Shown one piece after another: positions 1 through 5,845 of a stretch of DNA of 7,475 nt. Both the position numbers and the translations under genes were made by a program. How positions within the stretch are numbered: position 1 is the stretch's first letter; every line of letters begins with the position of its first letter. The notes beneath the pieces are model-generated. The model was not told the origin of the DNA. It saw nothing but the letters and a program-made list of their open reading frames with translations, and ran no database searches. The DNA is from SOIA01 sp050116035 (GTDB lineage Bacteria > Acidobacteriota > Aminicenantia > Aminicenantales > Aminicenantaceae), in contig JASFPJ010000149.1 of NCBI GenBank assembly GCA_050116035.1, forward strand, positions 1 through 7,475, in the 5' to 3' direction.

Positions 1-68
1 GCTGGTGGGACGGAAAAGGATACTTTCATCCTGACCCAGTCAGAGTGTTCGGCTTAAAGTTGAAATAG
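1..68 (+). CDS. C-terminal end of an unidentified protein (5' partial)
   Basis: Frame 3 is open from the window edge to a TAG at 66-68 and encodes 21 residues including WDGKGYFHPDPVRVFG. The run is rich in aromatic, Gly and Pro residues, as in the last strands of a folded extracytoplasmic domain, and does not look like random translation. It is too short to assign a family. It lies on the same strand as the hexosaminidase gene 271 bases downstream, so it could be a carbohydrate-related neighbour, but that is inference from position only. No convincing terminator hairpin follows it. The alternative is chance read-through of 21 codons, which is not rare, so confidence is moderate. Confidence 0.45.
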   Translation, partial: WWDGKGYFHPDPVRVFGLKLK

Positions 69-263
69 CCTAATCTTAAAAACTCCCTCAGCCCATTTCC
101 TGCCCGTTTATTCCTTATATGCCAATCGTAATGTTAACCAGTCCTTTTTTACCAACATGTTCTTCCAGTATGTGTGTTAAAACATCATGAATTAGATTCA
201 GCCTGATAGGGATAGTATGCACCTGGAGGAGCGAGATTCAAGTTCTCATTGGATGTTTTACGC

Positions 264-290
264 TTGATTTATGAATGCGGCTGGTTTAAT
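264..290 (+). promoter_or_regulatory. candidate promoter for the GH20 gene (extended -10)
   Basis: TTGATT (264-269) is followed after 15 bases by TTTAAT (285-290). The -10 is preceded by TGG, giving an extended -10 of the TGn type. Transcription would start near 297, leaving a leader of about 43 bases before the ATG at 340. The spacer is short for a sigma70 promoter, but the extended -10 would compensate. In the rest of 69-318 I see no gene and no clear hairpin. Confidence 0.35.
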
Positions 291-325
291 AAGTTAATGA
301 AAAAGCGGATTTGCTATTTTGCTTG

Positions 326-331
326 AAGGAG
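326..331 (+). promoter_or_regulatory. Shine-Dalgarno that fixes the GH20 start
   Basis: AAGGAG ends 8 bases before the ATG at 340. A TTG at 319 is the first possible start in the frame, but it lies upstream of this site, so translation should begin at the ATG. Confidence 0.75.
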
Positions 332-339
332 AAAATCGA

Positions 340-2406
340 ATGAGGATGCGCGGATTACATTTTATCAGATTATTTTGTCTGTTTATCGTCCTGGGCATTA
401 CATCTCTCTCTTGTTTAAAGATTCCTCCTCTCCCGTTTAAGATCCTTCCCAAACCCCACAAGGTTCAATTCCTTAAAGGTCAAGGATTGAGAATAGACGA
501 GTTGAAATCCGTCCGGCTCGAAAGAGATTTGTCTCGGCCCATCATGGGATCGATTCTCTCCCGTCTGCCTCTTGCCAGCGAGGATGAAGGAGGAACACTG
601 ACTCTTGCACTTTCAGAAGATAAAGACCTGCCTCAATCCGAAGAGGGGTATATCCTGCATATCAAAAACGGCAGAGTCAATCTGGAATCTAGAGGAGAAG
701 CCGGCCTCTTCTACGGCTGCCAGACCCTTGAACAGCTCCTTGAAGATTCACGCGATACCGGCATCCCTATCCCGGCTTGCCGGATAACCGATTATCCGGC
801 TCTCCCTTATCGAGCCGTTCACATCGATGTCAAGCATCATCTGGATACGATGAAATACTACTACGACAGCATTGACCGGCTTGCCCGCTACAAGATAAAT
901 GCCGTTATCTTTGAATTCGAGGATAAGCTGCGCTACAGGCGGCGGCCGCTTGTCGGAGCGCCTCAGGCCATCAGCATCGATGAGATGGCCGCACTCACAC
1001 AGTACGCGCGAGAGCATCATGTGGAGATAAGCCCGCTCGTGCAGGGACTCGGTCATGCCACTTTTATCCTCAAGCATGAGAAATATGCTTCGCTTCGGGA
1101 GGACCCGGAGAGCCGGTGGGCATTCTGTCCGTGCGATGAGGGAACTTATGAGGTTCTGTTCGACCTTTATCTGGACGCGTTCGAGGCAACGCCGGGAAGC
1201 CGGTATCTTCATGTCGGTGGAGATGAAATCGGGGAGATTGGCCAGTGCCCCCGCTGCAAGCCCCGGGCAGATAAAGAGGGAAAACTGGCTCTCAACCTTT
1301 ACTGGCTCAGGCGGGTTTGTGAATTTGCCCAGAAGCATAGCCGCATTCCGATTTTCTGGGATGACATGCTTTTCAAGTATGCGGGAGTCTGGAATACCAT
1401 GTGGAGTGACCTTGAGCCAAAAGAAGTCACGCAGCTCTGGGAGAAAGGAGAACCGATCCTGGATAGCGTGCTCGAGCAGTATCCAAAGAACTGCGTGTAC
1501 ATGCGCTGGAATTACACGCTGGCTCGTCAGGATGGCAACATTCGGGCATTGGAGTGGTTTAAGAAACGAGGCTTAAAGGCCTGGATTGCTACGGCGGCCC
1601 AGAATGTTCACCCTCTTTTTCCTCAGGATGACAGAGTCAACATCATCCAGAGTTTCATAAAGCTGGCGGATGAGAAGGATATCGATGGAATGCTCTGCAC
1701 GGCCTGGGATGATTCCTCTCCGCACATGGAAACTTACTGGAGAGGGCTGATCGCATCAGGCGAGTTTAGCTGGAATCCTGGAGGGCGGTCCTTGGACGAA
1801 TTCGAAGTCGCCTTTCTTCAGCGGGAGTTTGGCCCGGAGTGCGTGGAGGCTACCCACCTGTATTCTGAATTGTTCCAGGCGGTCTCCTTCTGGAACAGGG
1901 CTTTATGCGAGAAGGGGAATCGTGTGAGGATTCAGGAGCTCATTAGCCTTCCGGATCCGGGTGACACAGGAGAATGGAGCCGGAAAAACGAAGAGAGGCT
2001 TGAGACGGCAGTAGATGAGGCAGAGAAGTATCTGAGGCTCCAAGCGCAGCTCGCAGAGCTAATCCATAAATCCCGCCGCAACCGTTATCATCTTGAAATG
2101 CTGTCCGCCATCAATGATCTTCAGGTGACTCCGGCTCACATGCTTCTGGCTTTGAAGGAATGCGACAGTTCGAACGAGAAGAAACGCACCAGGGGAATGG
2201 AAAAGGTTCAGTATGTTCTGGTTGAATTCGACATTGCCTGGAAAAAACTCAAGCAAGTATATGAAAAAACACGTTTCCTCTCTTATCCGGAGGAGTATGT
2301 CCGGGACCGGTATTTCCATATGGCCAGCCGGACAGAGGACCTGTCCTGGATGGTCGAAGTGGAAGAGCAGTTCCACAAGAATGTCAGAGCCTGGCTCACT
2401 CAATAA
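340..2406 (+). CDS. glycoside hydrolase family 20 beta-N-acetylhexosaminidase-like protein, secreted
   Basis: A 688-residue protein expected to remove terminal beta-linked GlcNAc or GalNAc from glycans outside the cytoplasm. Residues 6-25 form a hydrophobic export signal ending SLSC (Cys25), a non-canonical lipobox, so it may be a lipoprotein or simply secreted. A GH20b-like N-terminal domain (GYILHIKNGRVNLESRG...GCQTLEQLL) precedes the TIM-barrel catalytic domain. The barrel begins near LPYRAVHIDVKHH and contains QGLGHA and the family signature HVGGDE, with catalytic Asp295 and Glu296. Later barrel motifs are IFWDDM and CTAWDDSSPHMETYWRGL; GH20 enzymes bind substrate with such Trp/Asp residues. 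The last 170 or so residues look helical. In GH20 the Glu is the general acid and the Asp orients the 2-acetamido group for substrate-assisted catalysis. The DVKHH segment replaces the more usual DxxRH. Two Cys pairs, C263/C265 and C303/C306, bracket the active-site strand. Exact substrate is unknown. Confidence 0.88.
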   Translation: MRMRGLHFIRLFCLFIVLGITSLSCLKIPPLPFKILPKPHKVQFLKGQGLRIDELKSVRLERDLSRPIMGSILSRLPLASEDEGGTLTLALSEDKDLPQSEEGYILHIKNGRVNLESRGEAGLFYGCQTLEQLLEDSRDTGIPIPACRITDYPALPYRAVHIDVKHHLDTMKYYYDSIDRLARYKINAVIFEFEDKLRYRRRPLVGAPQAISIDEMAALTQYAREHHVEISPLVQGLGHATFILKHEKYASLREDPESRWAFCPCDEGTYEVLFDLYLDAFEATPGSRYLHVGGDEIGEIGQCPRCKPRADKEGKLALNLYWLRRVCEFAQKHSRIPIFWDDMLFKYAGVWNTMWSDLEPKEVTQLWEKGEPILDSVLEQYPKNCVYMRWNYTLARQDGNIRALEWFKKRGLKAWIATAAQNVHPLFPQDDRVNIIQSFIKLADEKDIDGMLCTAWDDSSPHMETYWRGLIASGEFSWNPGGRSLDEFEVAFLQREFGPECVEATHLYSELFQAVSFWNRALCEKGNRVRIQELISLPDPGDTGEWSRKNEERLETAVDEAEKYLRLQAQLAELIHKSRRNRYHLEMLSAINDLQVTPAHMLLALKECDSSNEKKRTRGMEKVQYVLVEFDIAWKKLKQVYEKTRFLSYPEEYVRDRYFHMASRTEDLSWMVEVEEQFHKNVRAWLTQ

Positions 2407-2419
2407 CCGCATCTGTAAA

Positions 2420-2573
2420 CATTGGGGTCAGACCCTAGCAACTATAGTTATTTTGCAGGAATCTTTTTTATTGGAATCTCAGGATTCAAGGTTTGATCAC
2501 AATCACTCGGCATCAGACCTGGAAAGGTCGGAATCCAATGAATGACTGAAGTTTTTAGCGTCTGATCCCATTC
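2420..2573. repeat. 154-bp inverted-repeat element (MITE- or REP-like)
   Basis: The left end, cattggggtcagacccta (2420-2437), pairs with the right end, tagcgtctgatcccattc (2556-2573), at 14 of 18 positions. Including six further inner bases on each side the match is 18 of 24. The left end contains the near-perfect palindrome GGGTC-A-GACCC (2425-2435), followed by AACTATAGTT (2440-2449). Inside are two small perfect hairpins: GAATC-tcag-GATTC (2474-2487) and GACCT-ggaa-AGGTC (2516-2529). No reading frame in it looks like a protein. GGGGTCAGACC-type motifs are often seen as dispersed repeats near REP-associated Y1 transposases, so a non-autonomous mobile element is the best guess. No target duplication is evident. 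Confidence 0.5.
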
Positions 2574-2606
2574 ATCGGATAGAGTCGGATTTTTTTTAAA
2601 ATAGGC

Positions 2607-2634
2607 TTGACATTTCCTTTTTATATGTTAACCT
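2607..2634 (+). promoter_or_regulatory. candidate promoter of the toxin-antitoxin operon (distal)
   Basis: A perfect -35 TTGACA (2607-2612) is followed after 16 bases by TAACCT (2629-2634), a weak -10. The -10 overlaps the first GTTAAC palindrome (2627-2632), so a bound repressor would cover it. Confidence 0.4.
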
Positions 2635-2709
2635 ACTTGTGTAAGGTTAACATTTGTTAACTTAATAATTAATGGTTAACAAGTGTTAACTAAGTATAAT
2701 AAAGTTAAC
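2627..2709. promoter_or_regulatory. operator array: six GTTAAC palindromes with 19/10 bp alternation
   Basis: The 6-bp palindrome GTTAAC begins at 2627, 2646, 2656, 2675, 2685 and 2704. The start-to-start distances are 19, 10, 19, 10, 19, giving a 29-bp super-period, while the intervening bases are not conserved. Only one other GTTAAC was noticed in the window (133-138). The array covers both candidate promoters of the HTH-Doc operon and ends 27 bases before the antitoxin start. This is the expected position for binding by the antitoxin or toxin-antitoxin complex. The regular phasing suggests cooperative binding on one face of the helix. Which protein binds is inference. Confidence 0.75.
2695..2700 (+). 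promoter_or_regulatory. candidate -10 box (proximal) of the toxin-antitoxin operon
   Basis: A perfect TATAAT lies between the fifth and sixth GTTAAC palindromes. The region about 17 bases upstream is made of palindrome sequence and has no good -35, so this promoter would be weak unless activated. A start near 2707 would leave a leader of about 30 bases. Confidence 0.4.
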
Positions 2710-2723
2710 AATAAAAAATGTCT

Positions 2724-2728
2724 GGGAG
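2724..2728 (+). promoter_or_regulatory. Shine-Dalgarno of the antitoxin gene
   Basis: GGGAG ends 8 bases before GTG 2737. The frame could be extended to a GTG at 2683, but that codon sits inside the operator array and has no ribosome binding site, so 2737 is preferred. Confidence 0.65.
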
Positions 2729-2736
2729 CAAGCATT

Positions 2737-3009
2737 GTGAAAAAAATCAATATGGACACAGGTAAATATCTAACTGTTTCTCAGCTTGCAGAGATTTTAG
2801 GTGTTAGTCGAATTGCGGTTCATAAGAGGATTAAAAATGGAGACATAAAAGCCGAAAAAATTGGAAAAATGTATGCAATCCCAAAATCTTATGTTTCAGA
2901 AATTCTCGGGCAAACTTTAAGCGAATCTCGGAAGAAAATAATAAAAAAAGCCGTTCATAAAGCAGTCAAAGAATACGGCGAAGTGCTTATAAAATTGGGA
3001 AATGAATAG
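2737..3009 (+). CDS. excisionase-type winged-HTH protein, probable antitoxin of the Doc pair
   Basis: A 90-residue protein starting at GTG 2737. Residues 12-33 (LTVSQLAEILGVSRIAVHKR...) form a helix-turn-helix of the MerR/excisionase type. The IKAEKIGKMYAIP segment (37-49) forms the wing. A Lys-rich amphipathic helix covers about 62-88. The layout is an N-terminal DNA-binding domain with a C-terminal helix that could wrap the toxin, as Phd does for Doc. Phd itself has an unrelated DNA-binding fold. The gene directly precedes a Doc-type Fic gene and shares one base with it, so the two are translationally coupled. The GTTAAC array immediately upstream is the likely autoregulatory operator. The class I Fic-inhibition motif [ST]xxxE[GN] is not visible in the tail, which fits a Doc-like partner. 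The low GC suggests horizontal acquisition. Antitoxin function is inferred from context; the fold call is strong. Confidence 0.8.
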   Translation: MKKINMDTGKYLTVSQLAEILGVSRIAVHKRIKNGDIKAEKIGKMYAIPKSYVSEILGQTLSESRKKIIKKAVHKAVKEYGEVLIKLGNE

Positions 3010-3431
3010 TGAAAAAGATTTCAATCACAGAAGTTGAGTATATTGCATTTAGACTGGCAAAAGAATTGCCATTTGAGGAACATATCCCAAATTTTTCCAC
3101 TCGGTTTCCTAATATTCTGGAAAGTTGTCTGGCGACTCCGTTCCAAAGCTTTTCTCGAAAATCGCTTTATCCAACTCTTATATCAAAAGCCAGCATGCTG
3201 TTTTATTTAATGATAAAAAATCACCCTTTTCAAAACGGAAATAAACGTATTGCTATGACTACATTATTAGTTTTTCTCTTCATGAATAATCAATGGATTG
3301 AAGTAGATTTGCAGGAAATGCTTAATTTTGCACGATGGGTAGCAGAAAGCCCGCCAAGGCTTAAAAATGAAGTCGTGAAAGCTATCGAAAAGTTCTTGAG
3401 ATTATATGTTGTCAAATTAAATTTAGATTAG
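3009..3431 (+). CDS. doc: Doc-type Fic protein, probable death-on-curing toxin
   Basis: A 140-residue protein starting at GTG 3009, whose G is also the last base of the antitoxin stop TAG. The diagnostic active-site loop is HPFQNGNKR at residues 72-80, followed by the helix IAMTTLLVFL. This matches the Doc version of the Fic motif (HxFx[ND][AG]NKR) with Lys in place of the second Gly of typical AMP-transferring Fic proteins. Doc of phage P1 phosphorylates EF-Tu and stops translation; the same cytoplasmic activity is the best guess here. His72 would be the catalytic base, with Asn77, Lys79 and Arg80 contacting the nucleotide phosphates. Length is close to the roughly 126 residues of P1 Doc. 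The gene is in an AT-rich island with its antitoxin. No motif residue appears lost, so it is likely active. An alternative is a regulatory Fic protein without toxicity. Confidence 0.85.
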   Translation: MKKISITEVEYIAFRLAKELPFEEHIPNFSTRFPNILESCLATPFQSFSRKSLYPTLISKASMLFYLMIKNHPFQNGNKRIAMTTLLVFLFMNNQWIEVDLQEMLNFARWVAESPPRLKNEVVKAIEKFLRLYVVKLNLD

Positions 3432-3440
3432 TGGATTGAT

Positions 3441-3449
3441 TGCTATAAT
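3441..3449 (+). promoter_or_regulatory. candidate extended -10 promoter for the ABC exporter operon
   Basis: TGCTATAAT is a perfect extended -10 (TGn plus TATAAT at 3444-3449). TTTAGA (3422-3427) matches four of six -35 bases with a 16-base spacer. It starts 9 bases after the doc stop and would give a leader of about 110 bases. A 10-bp palindrome, AATTTAAATT (3447-3456), overlaps the -10 and start region. A weak 7-bp inverted repeat, TCCATTT (3460-3466) with AAATGGA (3497-3503), lies in the leader. Confidence 0.45.
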
Positions 3450-3568
3450 TTAAATTCTCTCCATTTAGAATCCGGTTCTTTCCAATCCCTGATAAAAAAT
3501 GGAAGATTTTGAAAAGGATTTGAGTTAATATATTTCTTTTTAAGACTCATTGATTGGTACCGAATGCC

Positions 3569-4582
3569 GTGAATGAATATGCCATAAAAGTCGAGGATTT
3601 AACCCGAAAGTTTAACGGGCTTGCGGCCGTGGACCACATTTCTTTCAAAGTGGACACTGGCGAGCTTTTCGGGCTTCTCGGTCCAAACGGGGCAGGAAAG
3701 ACAACCACTATCAATATGCTTTCCACTCTCCTCAAGTCGACATCAGGGTATGGAGAAGTCGTGGGGCATGATATCTCCAAGAGTAAAGATGAAATCCGGC
3801 GCAGCATCGGGATCGTTTTTCAGGAACCAGCTCTGGATATCAAGTTGACCGGAGAGGAAAACCTGGAGTTTCATGCGATGTTGTACGGGATCAAAAAAGT
3901 GGAGAGGAGGAGGAGAATTAAAGAAGTCATTGAGCTTGTTGAGCTGACAGAGAAAAAAAATGTCCTTGTTGAAAACTATTCGGGTGGCATGAAAAGGAGG
4001 TTGGAGATAGCGAGGGGATTGATTCACAAGCCAGAAGTTTTGTTTCTGGATGAACCGACACTCGGCCTGGATGCGCAGACAAGACGTCATATCTGGGATT
4101 ATATAAAGAAATTGAATAAAGAGGGTAAAGTCACCATAATTCTCACAACCCACTACATGGAAGAGGCGGATTTTCTCTGTGACAGGATTGCCATCATGGA
4201 TAGAGGGAAATTTGTGGCGATGGATTCACCCGCACGATTGAAGGATATTCTCGGAGGAGATGTGGTCTCTCTGGAGATTGAGGGGGACTCAGATGCCCTG
4301 GTTAAACAGATCAACAGCCTGGATTGGATCAAGAACATGGCCAGACATGATGAAACTCTGAGCTTGACGATGGAGAAGGGAGAAAGACGGATCCCAGAAT
4401 TGATCACTGTGGCCAAGGAAAATGGAGTCAACGTCACCTGCGTCCACTTGCGAAAACCGAGCCTGGAGGACGTTTTTATCCACTTCACCGGAAAAACCAT
4501 CAGAGAAGAAGAAGCGAGCCAAACAGAACGGAACTTAGCGATGATAAGAGCCAGAATGGGAAGGAGAATGGGAAGGAGATGA
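3569..4582 (+). CDS. ABC transporter ATP-binding protein, DrrA-like ABC-2 exporter subunit
   Basis: A 337-residue cytoplasmic ATPase that powers the ABC-2 permease encoded next to it. All nucleotide-binding motifs are intact: Walker A GPNGAGKT (38-45), Q-loop Gln85 (GIVFQE), signature YSGGM (137-141), Walker B VLFLDE (157-162) and the switch His195 (TTHYMEEAD). Beyond about residue 220 is the C-terminal extension typical of DrrA-type ATPases, ending in a conserved-looking LRKPSLEDVFIHFTGK segment. Such exporters move drugs, lipids or polysaccharides; the cargo cannot be read here. The frame opens right after a TGA with TTG 3554. I prefer GTG 3569, giving the family-like N-terminus MNEYAIKVEDLTRKF, but neither start has a clear Shine-Dalgarno. 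The last nine residues, RMGRRMGRR, come from a 12-bp tandem duplication. The stop overlaps the permease start (ATGA). Confidence 0.9.
   Translation: MNEYAIKVEDLTRKFNGLAAVDHISFKVDTGELFGLLGPNGAGKTTTINMLSTLLKSTSGYGEVVGHDISKSKDEIRRSIGIVFQEPALDIKLTGEENLEFHAMLYGIKKVERRRRIKEVIELVELTEKKNVLVENYSGGMKRRLEIARGLIHKPEVLFLDEPTLGLDAQTRRHIWDYIKKLNKEGKVTIILTTHYMEEADFLCDRIAIMDRGKFVAMDSPARLKDILGGDVVSLEIEGDSDALVKQINSLDWIKNMARHDETLSLTMEKGERRIPELITVAKENGVNVTCVHLRKPSLEDVFIHFTGKTIREEEASQTERNLAMIRARMGRRMGRR
4555..4578 (+). repeat. 12-bp perfect tandem duplication containing the permease ribosome binding site
   Basis: AATGGGAAGGAG occurs twice in a row and is directly followed by the permease ATG at 4579. The copies encode the repeated RMGR at the ATPase C-terminus. 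AAGGAG therefore occurs 12 bases (4561-4566) and 0 bases (4573-4578) before the ATG. Both spacings are outside the usual 5-9 bases. Confidence 0.9.
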
Positions 4583-5346
4583 TACTCAATAAGGCTGCCA
4601 TATATGTCCTGTGGCTTCGGGAGATGAAGCGTTTCATGAGGGCCAAGTCTCGGGTTGTCGGGGCCCTGGCGATGCCGTTATTCTTTCTCGCTTTTCTCGG
4701 ATTGGGATTCAGACGATTAGCTGTTCCCGGAATATCGGGAGAGGTGGATTATATTCGTTTTCTGGTCCCCGGCATAATCGGGATGAGTATACTTTTTTCC
4801 TCCACCTTTGGCGGATTATCAGTGCTGTGGGACAGAGAATTCGGATTCCTGAAGGAAATCATGGTGGCACCTGTGAGCCGGATCTCTATCGTGCTCGGAA
4901 GGATTGCCGGAGGAGCGACGACCACGATGATTCAGGCGCTCCTCATCCTGGGCATATCTTGCATCATGGGATTCAAGATAATGAGTGTCTCGTCAATTTT
5001 TCTGGCGCTTGTGTTCATGACATTGATTTCGATCACTTTTCTCGGATTGGGATTGATTTTCGCTTCAAAGATGAGAGACATGCAGGGATTTAGCATCGTG
5101 ATGAATTTTGTGATATTCCCTCTTTTCTTCCTCTCCGGTGCCCTTTATCCGATAGAGAATTTTCCGCCTTGGTTGAGGTATATCTCGAAGGTCGACCCCC
5201 TCACTTACGGAGTTGATGGGTTGAGGGCCTCGTTGATTGGAATTTCTTCTTTTTCAATGGGTTACAATTTTGTCCTGCTGCTGATATTTTCGACGGTGAT
5301 GATCATCCTGGGCGCTTATTTCTTTGAGAAAAGCGAAAGCGTGTGA
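4579..5346 (+). CDS. ABC-2 type transporter permease, DrrB-like
   Basis: A 255-residue inner-membrane protein with six predicted membrane segments, at roughly 27-44, 62-82, 103-131, 136-160, 169-193 and 229-250. The short N-terminus (LWLREMKRFMRAKSRVVG) is the amphipathic helix common before TM1 in this family. The region FFLSGALYPIENFPPWLRYISKVDPLTYGVDGLRA is the ABC-2 family signature before the last segment. The length is normal for DrrB-type permeases. It should dimerise and pair with the ATPase encoded just upstream, whose TGA overlaps its ATG, so the two are coupled in translation. Direction is expected to be export. Substrate is unknown; no drug-biosynthesis or capsule genes are nearby to guide a guess. 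Confidence 0.9.
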   Translation: MILNKAAIYVLWLREMKRFMRAKSRVVGALAMPLFFLAFLGLGFRRLAVPGISGEVDYIRFLVPGIIGMSILFSSTFGGLSVLWDREFGFLKEIMVAPVSRISIVLGRIAGGATTTMIQALLILGISCIMGFKIMSVSSIFLALVFMTLISITFLGLGLIFASKMRDMQGFSIVMNFVIFPLFFLSGALYPIENFPPWLRYISKVDPLTYGVDGLRASLIGISSFSMGYNFVLLLIFSTVMIILGAYFFEKSESV

Positions 5347-5437
5347 GAAATTCTTCCTGAATTAGATAATTTCCCCCCTTGTGTCATTAGGAGCGTACCG
5401 CGACAATTCCATATGGAAAAAGTGCATTTGTTTTTAC

Positions 5438-5503
5438 GAGATTGCTTCACTCTGTTCGCAATGACATTTTGTATTGTGTCATTGCGAGTGAAGCGTGGCA
5501 ATT
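5438..5503. repeat. hairpin copy A of the palindromic repeat
   Basis: The left arm, from GAGATTGCTTCAC to TCGCAATGAC (ending 5465), pairs with GTCATTGCGAGTGAAGC...GCAATT (from 5478) around the 12-base loop 5466-5477. Ten bp pair perfectly at the loop, then a 5-base bulge, TCTGT, and then GCTTCAC with GTGAAGC. Confidence 0.7.
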
Positions 5504-5532
5504 CCATATGGAAAAAGTGCATTTGTTTTTAC

Positions 5533-5606
5533 GAGATTGCTTCACTCTGTTCGCAATGACATTTTGTATTGTGTCATTGCGAGGAACGAAGTGACGTGGC
5601 AATCTC
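5533..5606. repeat. hairpin copy B of the palindromic repeat, most complete
   Basis: The left arm 5533-5560 pairs with 5573-5606 around a 12-base loop. The outer ends GAGATTGC and GCAATCTC and the inner ends CGCAATGAC and GTCATTGCG pair perfectly. The right arm reads GTCATTGCGAGGAACGAAG and differs from copy A, so it is not simply a third tandem copy. Confidence 0.7.
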
Positions 5607-5710
5607 ATAATTGTATCATTTCAAGCAGGAGGGCTATGTTCCCGTATCCTTTCAAGCATTGGATATGTTTCCCTTCACAGAATTCATAGAGACCGTTACG
5701 TTATTAAACC

Positions 5711-5742
5711 GGCAATAGTGAAAGCTATCCCTCTTTATTGCC
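5711..5742. other. small inverted repeat overlapping the channel-gene -35
   Basis: GGCAATA (5711-5717) pairs with TATTGCC (5736-5742) across an 18-base loop, within which ATAG/CTAT could also pair. It is not followed directly by a T-run, so it is a weak terminator at best. Its right arm overlaps the -35, so an operator is possible. Confidence 0.3.
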
Positions 5743-5766
5743 AGAAAAGTTTTTATCCTTTATAAT
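5738..5766 (+). promoter_or_regulatory. sigma70-type promoter for the potassium channel gene
   Basis: TTGCCA (5738-5743, five of six consensus bases) is followed after 17 bases by TATAAT (5761-5766, perfect). Transcription would start near 5773 and leave a leader of about 73 bases to the ATG at 5846. The leader has no obvious Shine-Dalgarno next to the start. Confidence 0.65.
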
Positions 5767-5845
5767 CAGACGGACTCAGGGAAATGAAGGCAGTCAAACA
5801 CTATTGGAAAGAATCGATTCCATCTCACACCTTCGATAGTCAATC

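Larger units (their letters stand above)
5381..5606. repeat. tandem array of dispersed palindromic repeats, 95-bp period
   Basis: GTGTCATT recurs at 5381, 5476 and 5571, a period of 95 bp. The stretch 5404-5488 is identical to 5499-5583 (85 of 85 bases). The first arm (5383-5410) is diverged and the array stops within the third unit. The units consist of arms of the GTCATTGCGAG...GCAATCTC family, a type of dispersed repeat seen in many anaerobic and uncultured bacteria. A 29-bp spacer, including the 12-bp palindrome TTCCATATGGAA, lies between hairpins. The array occupies much of the 499-bp gap 5347-5845. No gene is seen there, and 5607-5710 shows nothing I can name. Confidence 0.85.

Noticed and set aside
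217..267. Small frame of 16 codons (MHLEERDSSSHWMFYA)
   Set aside because: No good ribosome binding site and no family resemblance; length is easily reached by chance.
748..1576. Open frames on both strands inside the GH20 gene (minus 748-1338, plus 1055-1576, minus 1299-1502)
   Set aside because: They lie fully within a well-supported GH20 gene in other frames and show no domain or ribosome binding site.
2213..2545. Plus-strand frame of 110 codons crossing the GH20 stop
   Set aside because: It overlaps the GH20 C-terminus out of frame and runs through the inverted-repeat element; no recognisable protein features.
2561..2598. Rho-independent terminator before the T-run at 2590-2597
   Set aside because: The upstream bases form at most 4 bp of stem (ATCC/GGAT), too weak to call.
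2683..2736. N-terminal extension of the antitoxin from GTG 2683
   Set aside because: The codon lies inside the GTTAAC operator array and lacks a Shine-Dalgarno, whereas GTG 2737 has GGGAG at 8 bases.
3460..3503. Terminator for the Doc operon from TCCATTT/AAATGGA
   Set aside because: A 7-bp AT-rich stem with a 30-base loop and no T-run directly after it.
5381..5606. CRISPR array
   Set aside because: The identical stretch is 85 bp at a 95-bp period with only two copies, and there are no unique spacers of regular length; it is a tandem palindromic repeat.
5316..5689. Short frames on both strands within the palindromic repeat array
   Set aside because: They are translations of the repeat itself; the repeated sequence explains their openness.
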